Source of the DNA: Opitutia bacterium
GTDB taxonomy: Bacteria > Verrucomicrobiota > Verrucomicrobiia > Opitutales > Opitutaceae
Assembly: GCA_025351035.1 (NCBI GenBank)
Contig: JANXWT010000104.1
Span: 1 to 5,081, forward strand
Reading direction: 5' to 3'
DNA length: 5,081 nt
This document shows, in pieces, positions 1-5,081 of the stretch (positions within the stretch are counted from its first letter, which is position 1; the number at the start of each line of letters is the position of its first letter). The notes under the pieces were generated by a model, which saw nothing but the letters and a program-made list of their open reading frames with translations, was not told the DNA's origin and did not search any database. The position numbers and the translations under genes are program-made.

Positions 1-1
1 C

Positions 2-79
2 GGGCTCGCGCAATTTGTGCCTTTCTTTGCCAAGAATATTCTCAACCCGACACCTACGGGTTACATCCCGGACAACTGA
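2..79 (+). CDS. C-terminal end of an unidentified protein (5'-truncated)
   Basis: This frame is open from the left edge and stops at TGA 77-79. It reads as a 25-residue tail ending in NPTPTGYIPDN. I prefer it to the two other plus frames because its third positions are more G/C-rich and its residues (FVPFFAKNIL, hydrophobic and aromatic) look more like a real protein end. The alternative frame that runs on to about 166 has an improbable Cys- and Arg-rich composition. The tail is too short to assign a family. The gene lies 73 bases upstream of the CHAD gene on the same strand, so the two could be co-transcribed. That the frame is coding is an inference from composition only. Confidence 0.38.
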   Translation, partial: GLAQFVPFFAKNILNPTPTGYIPDN

Positions 80-152
80 CGCTTCCCGCGCTGAATCCAT
101 TTGCGGTCGTGGGTTTTGGTTTCCCATGCGGCCGAAAGCCGTCGAATAATCG

Positions 153-1067
153 GTGCCGATGAAGCCTTCGCCTCTCCCGTCGCCACCGCCGCGCCGCCCG
201 CGTCGCAGCCGGCAGGCGGCCCATCTGGCCCGCACACTTCAAGCCCTTTGGCGCGCTTACCGGCAGGAACACCGGTGTTGCCAGCGGCATTGCGACCGGC
301 GCTCGGTGCACGATCTTCGTGTCGCCACCCGCCGACTGCTGGCCCACCTTGATCTGCTTAATGTCCTCCTCGACGACTCCGCGGTCGCGAAATCCCGGCG
401 CATTCTTAAAAAGCGCCTCAAGTCTTTCGCCGAATTGCGCGACAGGCAAGTGCAGCTCGAAACCGTCAGCGCCCAGATCCGCACCTTTCCCGAAATGCGG
501 CCGCTGCAAGCTGCACTGGAGAAAAGCGAACGCCGCAGCGTCACCGCCGCCGCCAAGGCTTTGGCGAGGGACCGCAACGACAAACTGCGCAAGCAGCTCA
601 ATGGAGTGACGAGCCGTCTGGCGATGGCATTTGATCTTCCCGGAGCGAATCGCCGGCATGAGGCCGCGATCAAGCAGGCCATGCAGGCCCGGCTCCAGCA
701 GGCCGCCCAACGCGAACACGACGCCGGTCAGAATCCTGCCGGCATCCACCGCACGCGGGTTGCGCTAAAAAAATACCGCTACCTCGTGGAGGCGCTCCGG
801 CCAATCCTGCGCCGCTTCGATCGGACGCGGCTGCAACGGCTCGTAGATTTTCAGAACGTCACCGGCGATATCCACGACATCGCTGTGCTGCTAGCGCGCA
901 TCGAGTCGATGGTCGCCAAGGGAAAACTCGAGGCGTGGCGCACACACCGTTTCCGCGAGACGCTCATCCGGCGGCGCGCCGCGCTGCTGCACAGCTACGG
1001 CCAACTCACCGGCGAACTTTTCGCGAAGCGGGCAGAGGCGCTGCAGTTCGAACTCCTGCGCGCGTGA
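153..1067 (+). CDS. CHAD domain-containing protein
   Basis: This 304-residue protein is almost entirely a CHAD (conserved histidine alpha-helical) domain, an Arg/Lys/His-rich helical fold known to bind polyphosphate, so a cytoplasmic polyphosphate-associated role is likely. Two pseudo-repeats are visible. The first has the signature H53-D-L-R56-V-A-T-R60-R61, followed by L-R-D near residues 95-98. The second has H199-R-T-R202-V-A-L-K206-K207-Y-R-Y, followed by GDIHDIAVLL near 238-247. There is no CYTH (triphosphatase) domain in front, unlike many CHAD proteins. The first 22 residues are Pro/Arg-rich and probably disordered. The start is GTG 153 or ATG 159: an in-frame TAA at 147-149 rules out anything longer, and neither start has a Shine-Dalgarno motif. 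No polyphosphate kinase or phosphate transporter is visible nearby, so the function rests on the family alone. Confidence 0.88.
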   Translation: MPMKPSPLPSPPPRRPRRSRQAAHLARTLQALWRAYRQEHRCCQRHCDRRSVHDLRVATRRLLAHLDLLNVLLDDSAVAKSRRILKKRLKSFAELRDRQVQLETVSAQIRTFPEMRPLQAALEKSERRSVTAAAKALARDRNDKLRKQLNGVTSRLAMAFDLPGANRRHEAAIKQAMQARLQQAAQREHDAGQNPAGIHRTRVALKKYRYLVEALRPILRRFDRTRLQRLVDFQNVTGDIHDIAVLLARIESMVAKGKLEAWRTHRFRETLIRRRAALLHSYGQLTGELFAKRAEALQFELLRA

Positions 1068-1080
1068 GCTGGGAGGCTCC

Positions 1081-1113
1081 AGTAAAGTGTCATTTATTAA
1101 ATGACACTTTACT
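1081..1113. repeat. 33-bp near-perfect palindrome, candidate bidirectional terminator
   Basis: Bases 1081-1096 are the exact reverse complement of 1098-1113, with a single central T at 1097. As RNA it would fold into about 15 base pairs with a 3-base loop. It contains 8 G/C in 33 bases, far below the surrounding sequence. It begins 13 bases after the CHAD stop and lies between convergent genes, which suits a terminator read from either side. The descending arm ends in CTTTACT and lacks a clean U-run, so classic intrinsic termination is not certain. An operator or a dispersed palindromic repeat is also possible. Confidence 0.8.
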
Positions 1114-1149
1114 CGCGCCGTAGTCGGCGGGAGCGACCGAGGAGGCGCG
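1114..1149. repeat. GC-rich imperfect inverted repeat adjoining the palindrome
   Basis: CGCGCC at 1114-1119 pairs with GGCGCG at 1144-1149. Inside it, TCGG at 1124-1127 pairs with CCGA at 1137-1140, separated from the outer stem by a symmetrical four-base internal loop on each side and closed by a nine-base loop. It abuts the AT-rich palindrome with no spacer and lies just past the stop of the minus-strand small ORF. It may be part of a two-part repeat element or the terminator stem for that ORF. In GC-rich DNA a stem this short can arise by chance. Confidence 0.4.
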
Positions 1150-1153
1150 AAAA

Positions 1154-1357
1154 TCATGCCGCACCGGAGCAGGCGCACGTCGCAGCCGTGGCCGGCACGA
1201 CGGCGCGAGCGGTGGCGACAGCCTTTGCGGCAGAGTCGTTCTGCGCCGGGGCAAACAGATGCGTGTGGTCGACGGCGGTGTGGCCGTAGTGACTCGCGAG
1301 CGTGCGCAGGGTGTTGTAGAGCCAGTGGCGGGAAGTGAGAGTGGAGGAGGTCTTCAT
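1154..1357 (-). CDS. Small hypothetical protein, 67 aa
   Basis: I do not recognise this family. From ATG at 1357-1355 the product starts MKTSSTLTSRHWLYNTLR and ends in an Ala/Thr-rich tail with CACSGAA. It is a short soluble-looking protein with His and aromatic residues concentrated in the first half and no clear signal peptide or membrane helix. Support for coding comes from roughly 80 percent G/C at third positions and the lack of a better frame in this stretch. The frame stays open upstream to a GTG near 1423, but that extension adds a Pro/Lys-rich stretch, so I chose the ATG. There is no Shine-Dalgarno motif. It lies about 150 bases downstream of the DUF1905 gene on the same strand, so it could be a trailing member of that operon or be transcribed separately. 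Confidence 0.45.
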   Translation of the reverse strand: MKTSSTLTSRHWLYNTLRTLASHYGHTAVDHTHLFAPAQNDSAAKAVATARAVVPATAATCACSGAA

Positions 1358-1464
1358 GGTCTTGGGTTGGATTCGTGGTTTTGGTTGAGCGCTGACCTTA
1401 GTCGGAAGCGCCGGGAAATCCACGGACCGGGGCCAGATTTACGCGTGTGTTGTCCGGCTTCCTT

Positions 1465-1493
1465 TCGGACTGTGCTGGTCGCAGCACGACCGA
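1465..1493 (-). terminator. Possible stem-loop after the three-gene operon
   Basis: GTGCTG at 1472-1477 pairs with CAGCAC at 1482-1487 around a GTCG loop. TCGG at 1465-1468 and CCGA at 1490-1493 extend the stem beyond a small internal loop. It lies about 17 bases past the DUF1905 stop in the direction of transcription, the right place for a terminator. No T-run follows on the minus strand, so this could equally be an mRNA-end stabilising hairpin or chance structure. Confidence 0.27.
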
Positions 1494-1509
1494 GACCGGA
1501 TTGTGCCGG

Positions 1510-2007
1510 TCAACCCTGCTGCAGCTTCCCGGAGTCCGCGAGACGCTCGATGAAGATCCAGCAGCGCCGCGCGCGGATCTCGGGGCTGCGCGTCTGCTCG
1601 ATGTAGCGCACAATTTGCCGGCGGAGAGCGACGCTGTGCGCGGCCCAGCGCACGGCGAGCTGCGGTCGGGCGAGAAAAAGCTTCCGCATTTCTTCGGGCA
1701 GCTCGGGTTCGCGCGAGACGGTGTCGGGTTCGAGTGTGAACGAAATTTCGTTGCCGGCATCGACGCCCGCGGCGCGCAGCAGCTCGACCTTGAACGCCAG
1801 CTTGTAGCAGCCGCGCTTGCCGGGCAGCAGCGTGACGCGGTCGAGATCATCGTTGAAGCGCAGCACCGCATAGACGCCTGACTTTTCGGCGGGCGGGAAT
1901 TTCAGCTGGGCGACGGCGCGTTTGGGAATGTCGACCCAACGGACTTGGGTGACACGGTAGAGTTTGGCGCGAAGAACAACTCTCACGGCGACACGGGCAC
2001 GACTCAC
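1510..2007 (-). CDS. DUF1905 / YdeI-OmpD-associated family protein
   Basis: The product (165 aa from GTG 2007) matches the two-part layout of this family. Residues about 10-95 look like the DUF1905 beta-barrel: a VVLRAKL opening strand, W-V-D-I-P, G-V-Y-A-V-L-R, G-C-Y-K-L, then G-N-E-I-S-F-T-L-E-P-D. Residues about 100-163 look like the helical YdeI/OmpD-associated region, with PELPEEMRKLF and a C-terminal helix rich in Arg. Some family members have been linked to bacteriocin protection or stress, but the biochemical role is unknown. GTG 2007-2005 overlaps the kinase stop as GTGA, which suggests translational coupling. A second GTG at 1986 would give 158 aa and also keeps the whole domain. 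Neither has a Shine-Dalgarno motif. It is the third gene of the operon. Confidence 0.84.
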   Translation of the reverse strand: MSRARVAVRVVLRAKLYRVTQVRWVDIPKRAVAQLKFPPAEKSGVYAVLRFNDDLDRVTLLPGKRGCYKLAFKVELLRAAGVDAGNEISFTLEPDTVSREPELPEEMRKLFLARPQLAVRWAAHSVALRRQIVRYIEQTRSPEIRARRCWIFIERLADSGKLQQG

Positions 2008-2960
2008 GCGTGGTCGCGTTTCTTGAGGAAGCGGGTGATCTCGCGCGCGGTCGGCATCGCGGTGGCGGTGCCCGGCTGCGTGACCGCGAGGGCCGCGACG
2101 GCGTTGGCAAAATGAGCGGCTTCGCAAACATTGCGCTTGAAGCGCACGAGGCCCGCGGCAAATCCGCCGACGAAGGCATCGCCGGCTCCGGTGGCGTCGA
2201 CGGCCTCGACTTCATGTGCGTGGATGCGCACATAGGCGTCCGGCTCGGAGACGAAACAACCTTGTGCACCCAGCGTGACAATGACGACAGGCACGCCGAA
2301 GGCGCGGCAAAGCGTGTGCAAGCGGTCGGCGGGCATGCGGGGCAACGCTTCGGGCGTGAGCGTGCGCACGCCGGAGCGCGGCAGTTGATTGGCGAGTGCG
2401 GTGAATTCGGTCTCGTTGGGGATGAGCACCTCGGTGTGCTTGAGCAGCGCGAGATCGAAGTCGGCGCGCATCGGCGCGGGGTTGAGCACGGTGACAGCGC
2501 CAGCGGCGCGGGCGGTCTTCAGCACGTGGGCGACGGTGCGAAAATCGGACTCGCCCTGACAGACGACCACCGAGGCCTTCCGCAGCGGTGCGATCGGCAC
2601 ATCGCGTTTGTGCAGGGCAAGGTTGGCCCCGAGGGAGACGATGATCTGATTCTGCCCGTGGGCGTCGATGGAGATAACGGCGGCGCCGGTGGCCTCTTTC
2701 TTTTTGTCGACGAAGTGGACTTGCAGGCCGGCGGTGCGCGCGAACTTGTGTGCGCCCACGCCAAACGCATCCAAGCCGAGAGCCCCAATGAAAAGAGTGA
2801 TGGCGCCGGCGCGCGAGGCGGCCACGGCTTGGTTGAATCCCTTGCCGCCGGGTCCCGCGCGGAAATCCCCAACCACCGTTTCGCCGGGCCGGGGAAATTC
2901 GCGGGTGAAAAACGCGAGGTCCTGGATGAAACTGCCGACAACGACGACGGAAGGGCTCAT
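2004..2960 (-). CDS. Ribokinase-like PfkB-family carbohydrate kinase
   Basis: This full-length (318 aa) PfkB-family kinase is predicted to phosphorylate a sugar or nucleoside hydroxyl with ATP in the cytoplasm. The N-terminal VVVGS strand is followed by FPRPGET (22-28) and the GGKG substrate motif at 38-41, in the GGKGFNQAVA form typical of ribokinases. NPAP (160-163), PNETE (181-185), VTLGAQG (228-234) and the signature DATGAGDAF (255-263) with catalytic base Asp261 follow. The tail GTATAMPTAREI resembles the ribokinase C-terminus. E. coli ribokinase has N-A-D in its substrate loop; here the equivalent is I12-Q13-D14, so the Asp is kept and the Asn is lost and ribose specificity is uncertain. 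No ribose transporter or rbsD-like gene is present. ATG 2960 overlaps the receiver gene stop as ATGA. Confidence 0.93.
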   Translation of the reverse strand: MSPSVVVVGSFIQDLAFFTREFPRPGETVVGDFRAGPGGKGFNQAVAASRAGAITLFIGALGLDAFGVGAHKFARTAGLQVHFVDKKKEATGAAVISIDAHGQNQIIVSLGANLALHKRDVPIAPLRKASVVVCQGESDFRTVAHVLKTARAAGAVTVLNPAPMRADFDLALLKHTEVLIPNETEFTALANQLPRSGVRTLTPEALPRMPADRLHTLCRAFGVPVVIVTLGAQGCFVSEPDAYVRIHAHEVEAVDATGAGDAFVGGFAAGLVRFKRNVCEAAHFANAVAALAVTQPGTATAMPTAREITRFLKKRDHA

Positions 2961-3382
2961 GGGTTCTTGCCGCGCTCGCCGATGACGGCGCGCAGGGTGT
3001 CGCGCAGCATGTCGAGCGTGAAGGGCTTTTGGAGGAAGCGGGCGATGCCCTTGCCTTGGAAACGCTGGCGGGCGGCGTCTTCGCCGACGCCGCTGAAAAG
3101 CACAACGCGCAGGGCGGGCATAAGCTTGAGCAATTCAGTGAGGGTCGCGAGTCCGTCCATGCCAGGCATCGACTGGTCGAGGAGCACGAGATCGGCGGTG
3201 CCGCCGGCGTGGAAGTAGGCGAGGGCCGCCGCTCCGGAATCGGCTTCGCGGACTTGAAATCCAAAATGCTCAATAAGCCGGGCGGAAGTGTAGCGCACAG
3301 CGTCCTCGTCGTCGACGACGAGGACGATGCCTTGGCCGCGCCAGTGCTTGGCCGAAGCTGATGGGGTGGGGCTGGCAGACAT
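2957..3382 (-). CDS. Stand-alone receiver (REC) domain response regulator
   Basis: The 141-residue product is a single receiver domain with no output domain. Its key residues are intact: acidic pocket D24-D25-E26 in LVVDDED, phospho-acceptor Asp69 in LVLLD-QSMPGMDG, Ser97 in LFSG at the switch Ser/Thr position, and Lys119 in LQKPF. Such proteins act as phosphate shuttles, phosphate sinks or partners of other proteins. The first 17 residues are a short Ser/Pro-containing tail. I chose ATG 3382 because the REC fold begins soon after. The frame is open upstream to 3586, but that extension is compositionally unlike a protein domain and runs into the leader of the divergent kinase gene. It is the first gene of the operon, followed with a 4-base overlap by the sugar kinase. 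No histidine kinase lies on its own strand; the nearest is the divergent kinase. Confidence 0.91.
   Translation of the reverse strand: MSASPTPSASAKHWRGQGIVLVVDDEDAVRYTSARLIEHFGFQVREADSGAAALAYFHAGGTADLVLLDQSMPGMDGLATLTELLKLMPALRVVLFSGVGEDAARQRFQGKGIARFLQKPFTLDMLRDTLRAVIGERGKNP
3301..3326. repeat. 26-bp perfect palindrome inside the receiver gene
   Basis: Bases 3301-3313 are the exact reverse complement of 3314-3326, centred on GTCGAC. It encodes the V-L-V-V-D-D-E-D stretch of the acidic pocket. GTC, CTC, GAC and GAG codons on either side of the V/D boundary mirror each other, so the opposite strand spells the same peptide. The coding constraint plus G/C third-position preference explains it well; a regulatory role is not needed. 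Confidence 0.85.
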
Positions 3383-3605
3383 GCGAGGCGCTGAGCAAGA
3401 GCGATTGTTTATGGAAAGGCAAACCTGACAAATCGGCGGTCCGTTCATGGGCGCAGACGAACCGCTTATCCCAATCAGGCTGCCTCTTCCGCTGAGCGGG
3501 CGGCACTGTCGGCGCATGTCCGCTGCCAGCTCAGCCTTTTCTCGCTCCACCGCGCCGGTCGGTCTTGCTGTCGCCGGGGCGGACATGGTTCGCTCCCGTC
3601 TGCTG
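3383..3605. promoter_or_regulatory. Divergent intergenic region between receiver operon and sensor kinase
   Basis: This region of about 220 bp separates two divergently transcribed units and must hold their promoters if both starts are right. The most AT-rich part is about 3400-3435. On the minus strand it contains TTGTCA (complement of 3427-3432) followed by TAAACAAT, but the spacing is too short for a standard sigma-70 pair. On the plus strand TTGTTT at 3405-3410 is followed 17 bases later by ACAAAT, a poor -10 match. I see no clear operator repeat. Both flanking frames remain open into this region, so its exact limits depend on the true start codons. Confidence 0.35.
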
Positions 3606-4742
3606 ATGAATGTCCCGATCGATACCGCTGCGCAGCGCGAGCACGCGAAGGAAAAATTCTATGTCATCTGCCAATCGTTTGGCTGGACCCTCTTCGTAGG
3701 CGTGCAACTGGCGTTTCTCCCGCTGTTCGGTTCGGGTGAATCCACCCGGAACGCGACCCTGACCAGCGCCACGCTGATCATGGTCGGCTTGCTTGGCCTG
3801 CTGCTCACACACTATGCGCGGCCGTTCATCGGGCGCTGGTCGTGGAAGGATCTCGGCTGGCGTGCGCTGATCCCGCGCGTGCTGGGCATGTCCGCGGTGC
3901 TTTCGTTCCTCTGGTCGTTGATCGGCTACGGCTACATCTACGTCGTGTGCGGATTGCCTTGGCCGTCAAAATATCCGCCGGCGCTCATCTTCACGTTCAG
4001 CTGGTTCAACGGCGTGACTCTTTTCGTCGGCTGGTTCTGCCTGTATTTTTTCTATCACCTCTCGGACCGTTTCAAACGCCTCGAGATCGAGCGGCTGCAG
4101 CTGATCGCCTCGGTCAAGGAGGCCGAGCTCCGCGCGCTCAAGTCGCAGATCAATCCGCATTTCCTCTTCAACTCCCTCAACAGCCTGCGCGCCCTTATCG
4201 ATGAGGATGCGCCGCGCGCCCGCGAGTCGGTGACGCGCCTCGCCAACATGCTGCGCTACTCGCTCCAGTCGGGCCAGCAGGAGACCGTGGTCTTCGAGGA
4301 AGAATTGCGCATCGTCGAAGACTATCTCGCGCTCGAGCAAATCCGCCACGAGAACCGGCTGCGACTCCGCTGGGACATTTCCGCCGAGGCCCGCGCCCAG
4401 GCGTTGCCCCCGATGCTGCTCCAGACACTCGTGGAGAACGCCGTCAAATACGGCATCGGTTCCCGACGCGAGGGCGGCGAGTTGTTCATCAGCGCGCATT
4501 GCGATGCGGCGGCGGCCGGCCAGCCGGCCATGCTCCACATTCGCGTCACCAACCCCGGCAATCTGGCCGTGCCGATCAACGGCGCCACGGCCACGGCGGA
4601 AAAATCCACCGGGCTCGGCCTGCGCAACGCCTCCGATCGGCTGCGTTTGCTCTTCGGCGACAAGGCCGCCCTCTGCCTCCACGGCGAAACGGCCGGCTTG
4701 GTCACAGCCGACGTTCGTATCCCGATCAACTCCGTTGACTGA
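3606..4742 (+). CDS. LytS/YehU-type membrane sensor histidine kinase
   Basis: This 378-residue inner-membrane kinase autophosphorylates on His and passes the phosphate to a response regulator. Four hydrophobic segments lie at about 20-41, 53-70, 92-116 and 126-150, with no sizeable extracytoplasmic domain, so the signal is probably sensed in or at the membrane. A charged linker helix (152-180) leads to the His_kinase motif QINPH185FLFNSLNS. The ATPase domain shows the N box LVENAVKYG (Asn278), VTNPGN near 314-319 in place of the usual DxG box, and the G box TGLGLRN (336-342). The absence of the D-box Asp is common in this family. I chose ATG 3606 because it puts a short polar tail before the first helix; ATG 3585 and ATG 3516 are alternatives, and none has a good Shine-Dalgarno. 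The stop shares one base with the next gene start, which marks a cognate pair. Confidence 0.92.
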   Translation: MNVPIDTAAQREHAKEKFYVICQSFGWTLFVGVQLAFLPLFGSGESTRNATLTSATLIMVGLLGLLLTHYARPFIGRWSWKDLGWRALIPRVLGMSAVLSFLWSLIGYGYIYVVCGLPWPSKYPPALIFTFSWFNGVTLFVGWFCLYFFYHLSDRFKRLEIERLQLIASVKEAELRALKSQINPHFLFNSLNSLRALIDEDAPRARESVTRLANMLRYSLQSGQQETVVFEEELRIVEDYLALEQIRHENRLRLRWDISAEARAQALPPMLLQTLVENAVKYGIGSRREGGELFISAHCDAAAAGQPAMLHIRVTNPGNLAVPINGATATAEKSTGLGLRNASDRLRLLFGDKAALCLHGETAGLVTADVRIPINSVD

Positions 4743-5081
4743 TGAAAGCGCTGCTCATCGACGACGAGCGCCTCGCGCGCAACGAACTCCGCCGCCTCCT
4801 CAAGGTGCATGAAGACATCGAGATTGTCGGCGAGGCCACCGACGCCGTCGACGCCGTCGCCAAGATCGAGCAACTGCGTCCCGAACTCATTTTTCTCGAT
4901 GTGCAGATGCCCGGCGGCGACGGGTTCAGCCTGCTGGAAAAACTTGAGCCGCCGCTGCCGCTCGTGATTTTCACGACGGCCTACGACGAGTTCGCGGTGA
5001 AGGCCTTTGAGTTCAACGCGCTCGACTACCTCCTCAAGCCCGTCGATCCGAACCGCCTCGTCGCCGGCCTCGAGAAACTCC
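4742..5081 (+). CDS. LytTR-family response regulator (3'-truncated by window end)
   Basis: The 113 codons present form a receiver domain. It starts MKALLIDDERLARNELRRLL (Asp7, Asp8 acidic pocket) and continues with phospho-acceptor Asp53 in LIFLDVQMPGGDG, Thr79 in FTTAYDEFA and Lys99 in YLLKPVD. The stretch TAYDEFAVKAFEFNALDYLL is the hallmark of AlgR/LytR/YehT-type regulators, whose C-terminus is a LytTR DNA-binding domain; that part is beyond the window and so is predicted, not seen. ATG 4742-4744 overlaps the kinase stop by one base, so translation is probably coupled and the kinase is its likely phosphodonor. Codons 34-39 contain a tandem 9-base duplication (4841-4858) encoding D-A-V twice. 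Confidence 0.94.
   Translation, partial: MKALLIDDERLARNELRRLLKVHEDIEIVGEATDAVDAVAKIEQLRPELIFLDVQMPGGDGFSLLEKLEPPLPLVIFTTAYDEFAVKAFEFNALDYLLKPVDPNRLVAGLEKL

Noticed and set aside
129..141. Small hairpin CGGC-loop-GCCG between the truncated gene and the CHAD gene
   Set aside because: The stem is only four base pairs with no T-run, well within chance for GC-rich DNA.
54..749. 231-residue minus-strand open frame opposite the CHAD gene
   Set aside because: It overlaps the clear CHAD domain completely, has no family resemblance, and would leave the conserved His/Arg signatures unexplained.
1259..1606. 115-residue plus-strand open frame across the end of the minus-strand operon
   Set aside because: It has poor third-position bias, many Cys/Arg/Ser residues and overlaps the end of the DUF1905 gene, so it looks like a shadow.
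2010..3218. 402-residue plus-strand open frame opposite the sugar kinase and receiver genes
   Set aside because: It is the antisense mirror of two well-supported minus-strand genes. Its product is Gly/Asp/Arg/His-rich without any recognisable domain, as expected for shadows in GC-rich DNA.
3383..3586. N-terminal extension of the receiver protein to a start at 3586
   Set aside because: The extra 68 residues are Arg/Ser/Pro/Cys-mixed with no domain character and would overlap the upstream part of the divergent kinase unit; ATG 3382 gives a normal-length receiver.
3447..3605. N-terminal extension of the histidine kinase to 3447
   Set aside because: The added stretch is Pro/Arg/Ser-rich and precedes the first membrane helix without a family counterpart I know. 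ATG 3606 is favoured, although ATG 3585 is not excluded.
3966..4682. 238-residue minus-strand open frame opposite the histidine kinase
   Set aside because: The plus-strand kinase has all catalytic motifs in order; the antisense frame is Glu/Arg/Ala-rich with no domain.
4841..4858. Tandem 9-bp duplication in the LytTR regulator
   Set aside because: Two in-frame copies encode D-A-V twice within a normal receiver helix; the domain length is ordinary, so it is likely chance or codon bias.

Overview
The window is GC-rich, double-stranded-coding bacterial chromosome with short intergenic gaps, G/C-biased third codon positions and almost no Shine-Dalgarno motifs. The gene families (CHAD, DUF1905/YdeI, PfkB kinase, LytS/LytTR two-component pair) and the weak ribosome binding sites would fit a GC-rich free-living Gram-negative. 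A Verrucomicrobiota/Opitutaceae-like source is my guess from style only; nothing here proves the taxon.

Layout, left to right. (1) Bases 2-79 look like the last 25 codons of a plus-strand gene that starts outside the window. (2) Bases 153-1067, plus strand, encode a stand-alone CHAD-domain protein, a family linked to polyphosphate. (3) Bases 1081-1149 hold two consecutive inverted repeats, the first a strikingly AT-rich 33-bp near-perfect palindrome, lying between the convergent ends of the CHAD gene and a small minus-strand ORF (1154-1357, 67 aa, unknown). (4) Bases 1510-3382, minus strand, form a tight three-gene operon in the order stand-alone receiver protein, ribokinase-like PfkB sugar kinase, DUF1905/YdeI-type protein. 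Each junction is a 4-base stop/start overlap (ATGA, then GTGA). (5) A divergent intergenic region of about 220 bp (3383-3605) follows. (6) From 3606 to the right edge, plus strand, is a LytS/YehU-type sensor kinase with four predicted membrane helices, followed with a one-base overlap by a LytTR-type response regulator cut off by the window end.

How the genes work together. The kinase and the truncated regulator are very probably a cognate pair: membrane signal, His185 phosphorylation, transfer to Asp53, then DNA binding by a LytTR domain expected beyond the window. The divergent receiver-only protein has an intact phosphorylation site but no output domain, so it may be a phosphate sink or a protein-interaction switch, possibly fed by the adjacent kinase. 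Its translational coupling to a sugar kinase and a YdeI-like protein is unusual, but no functional link can be read from sequence alone. I see no transposase, CRISPR array, tRNA or rRNA. Most of the window is ordinary housekeeping and signalling content. The palindromic element at 1081-1149 and the receiver-kinase-DUF1905 operon are the parts most worth a second look.
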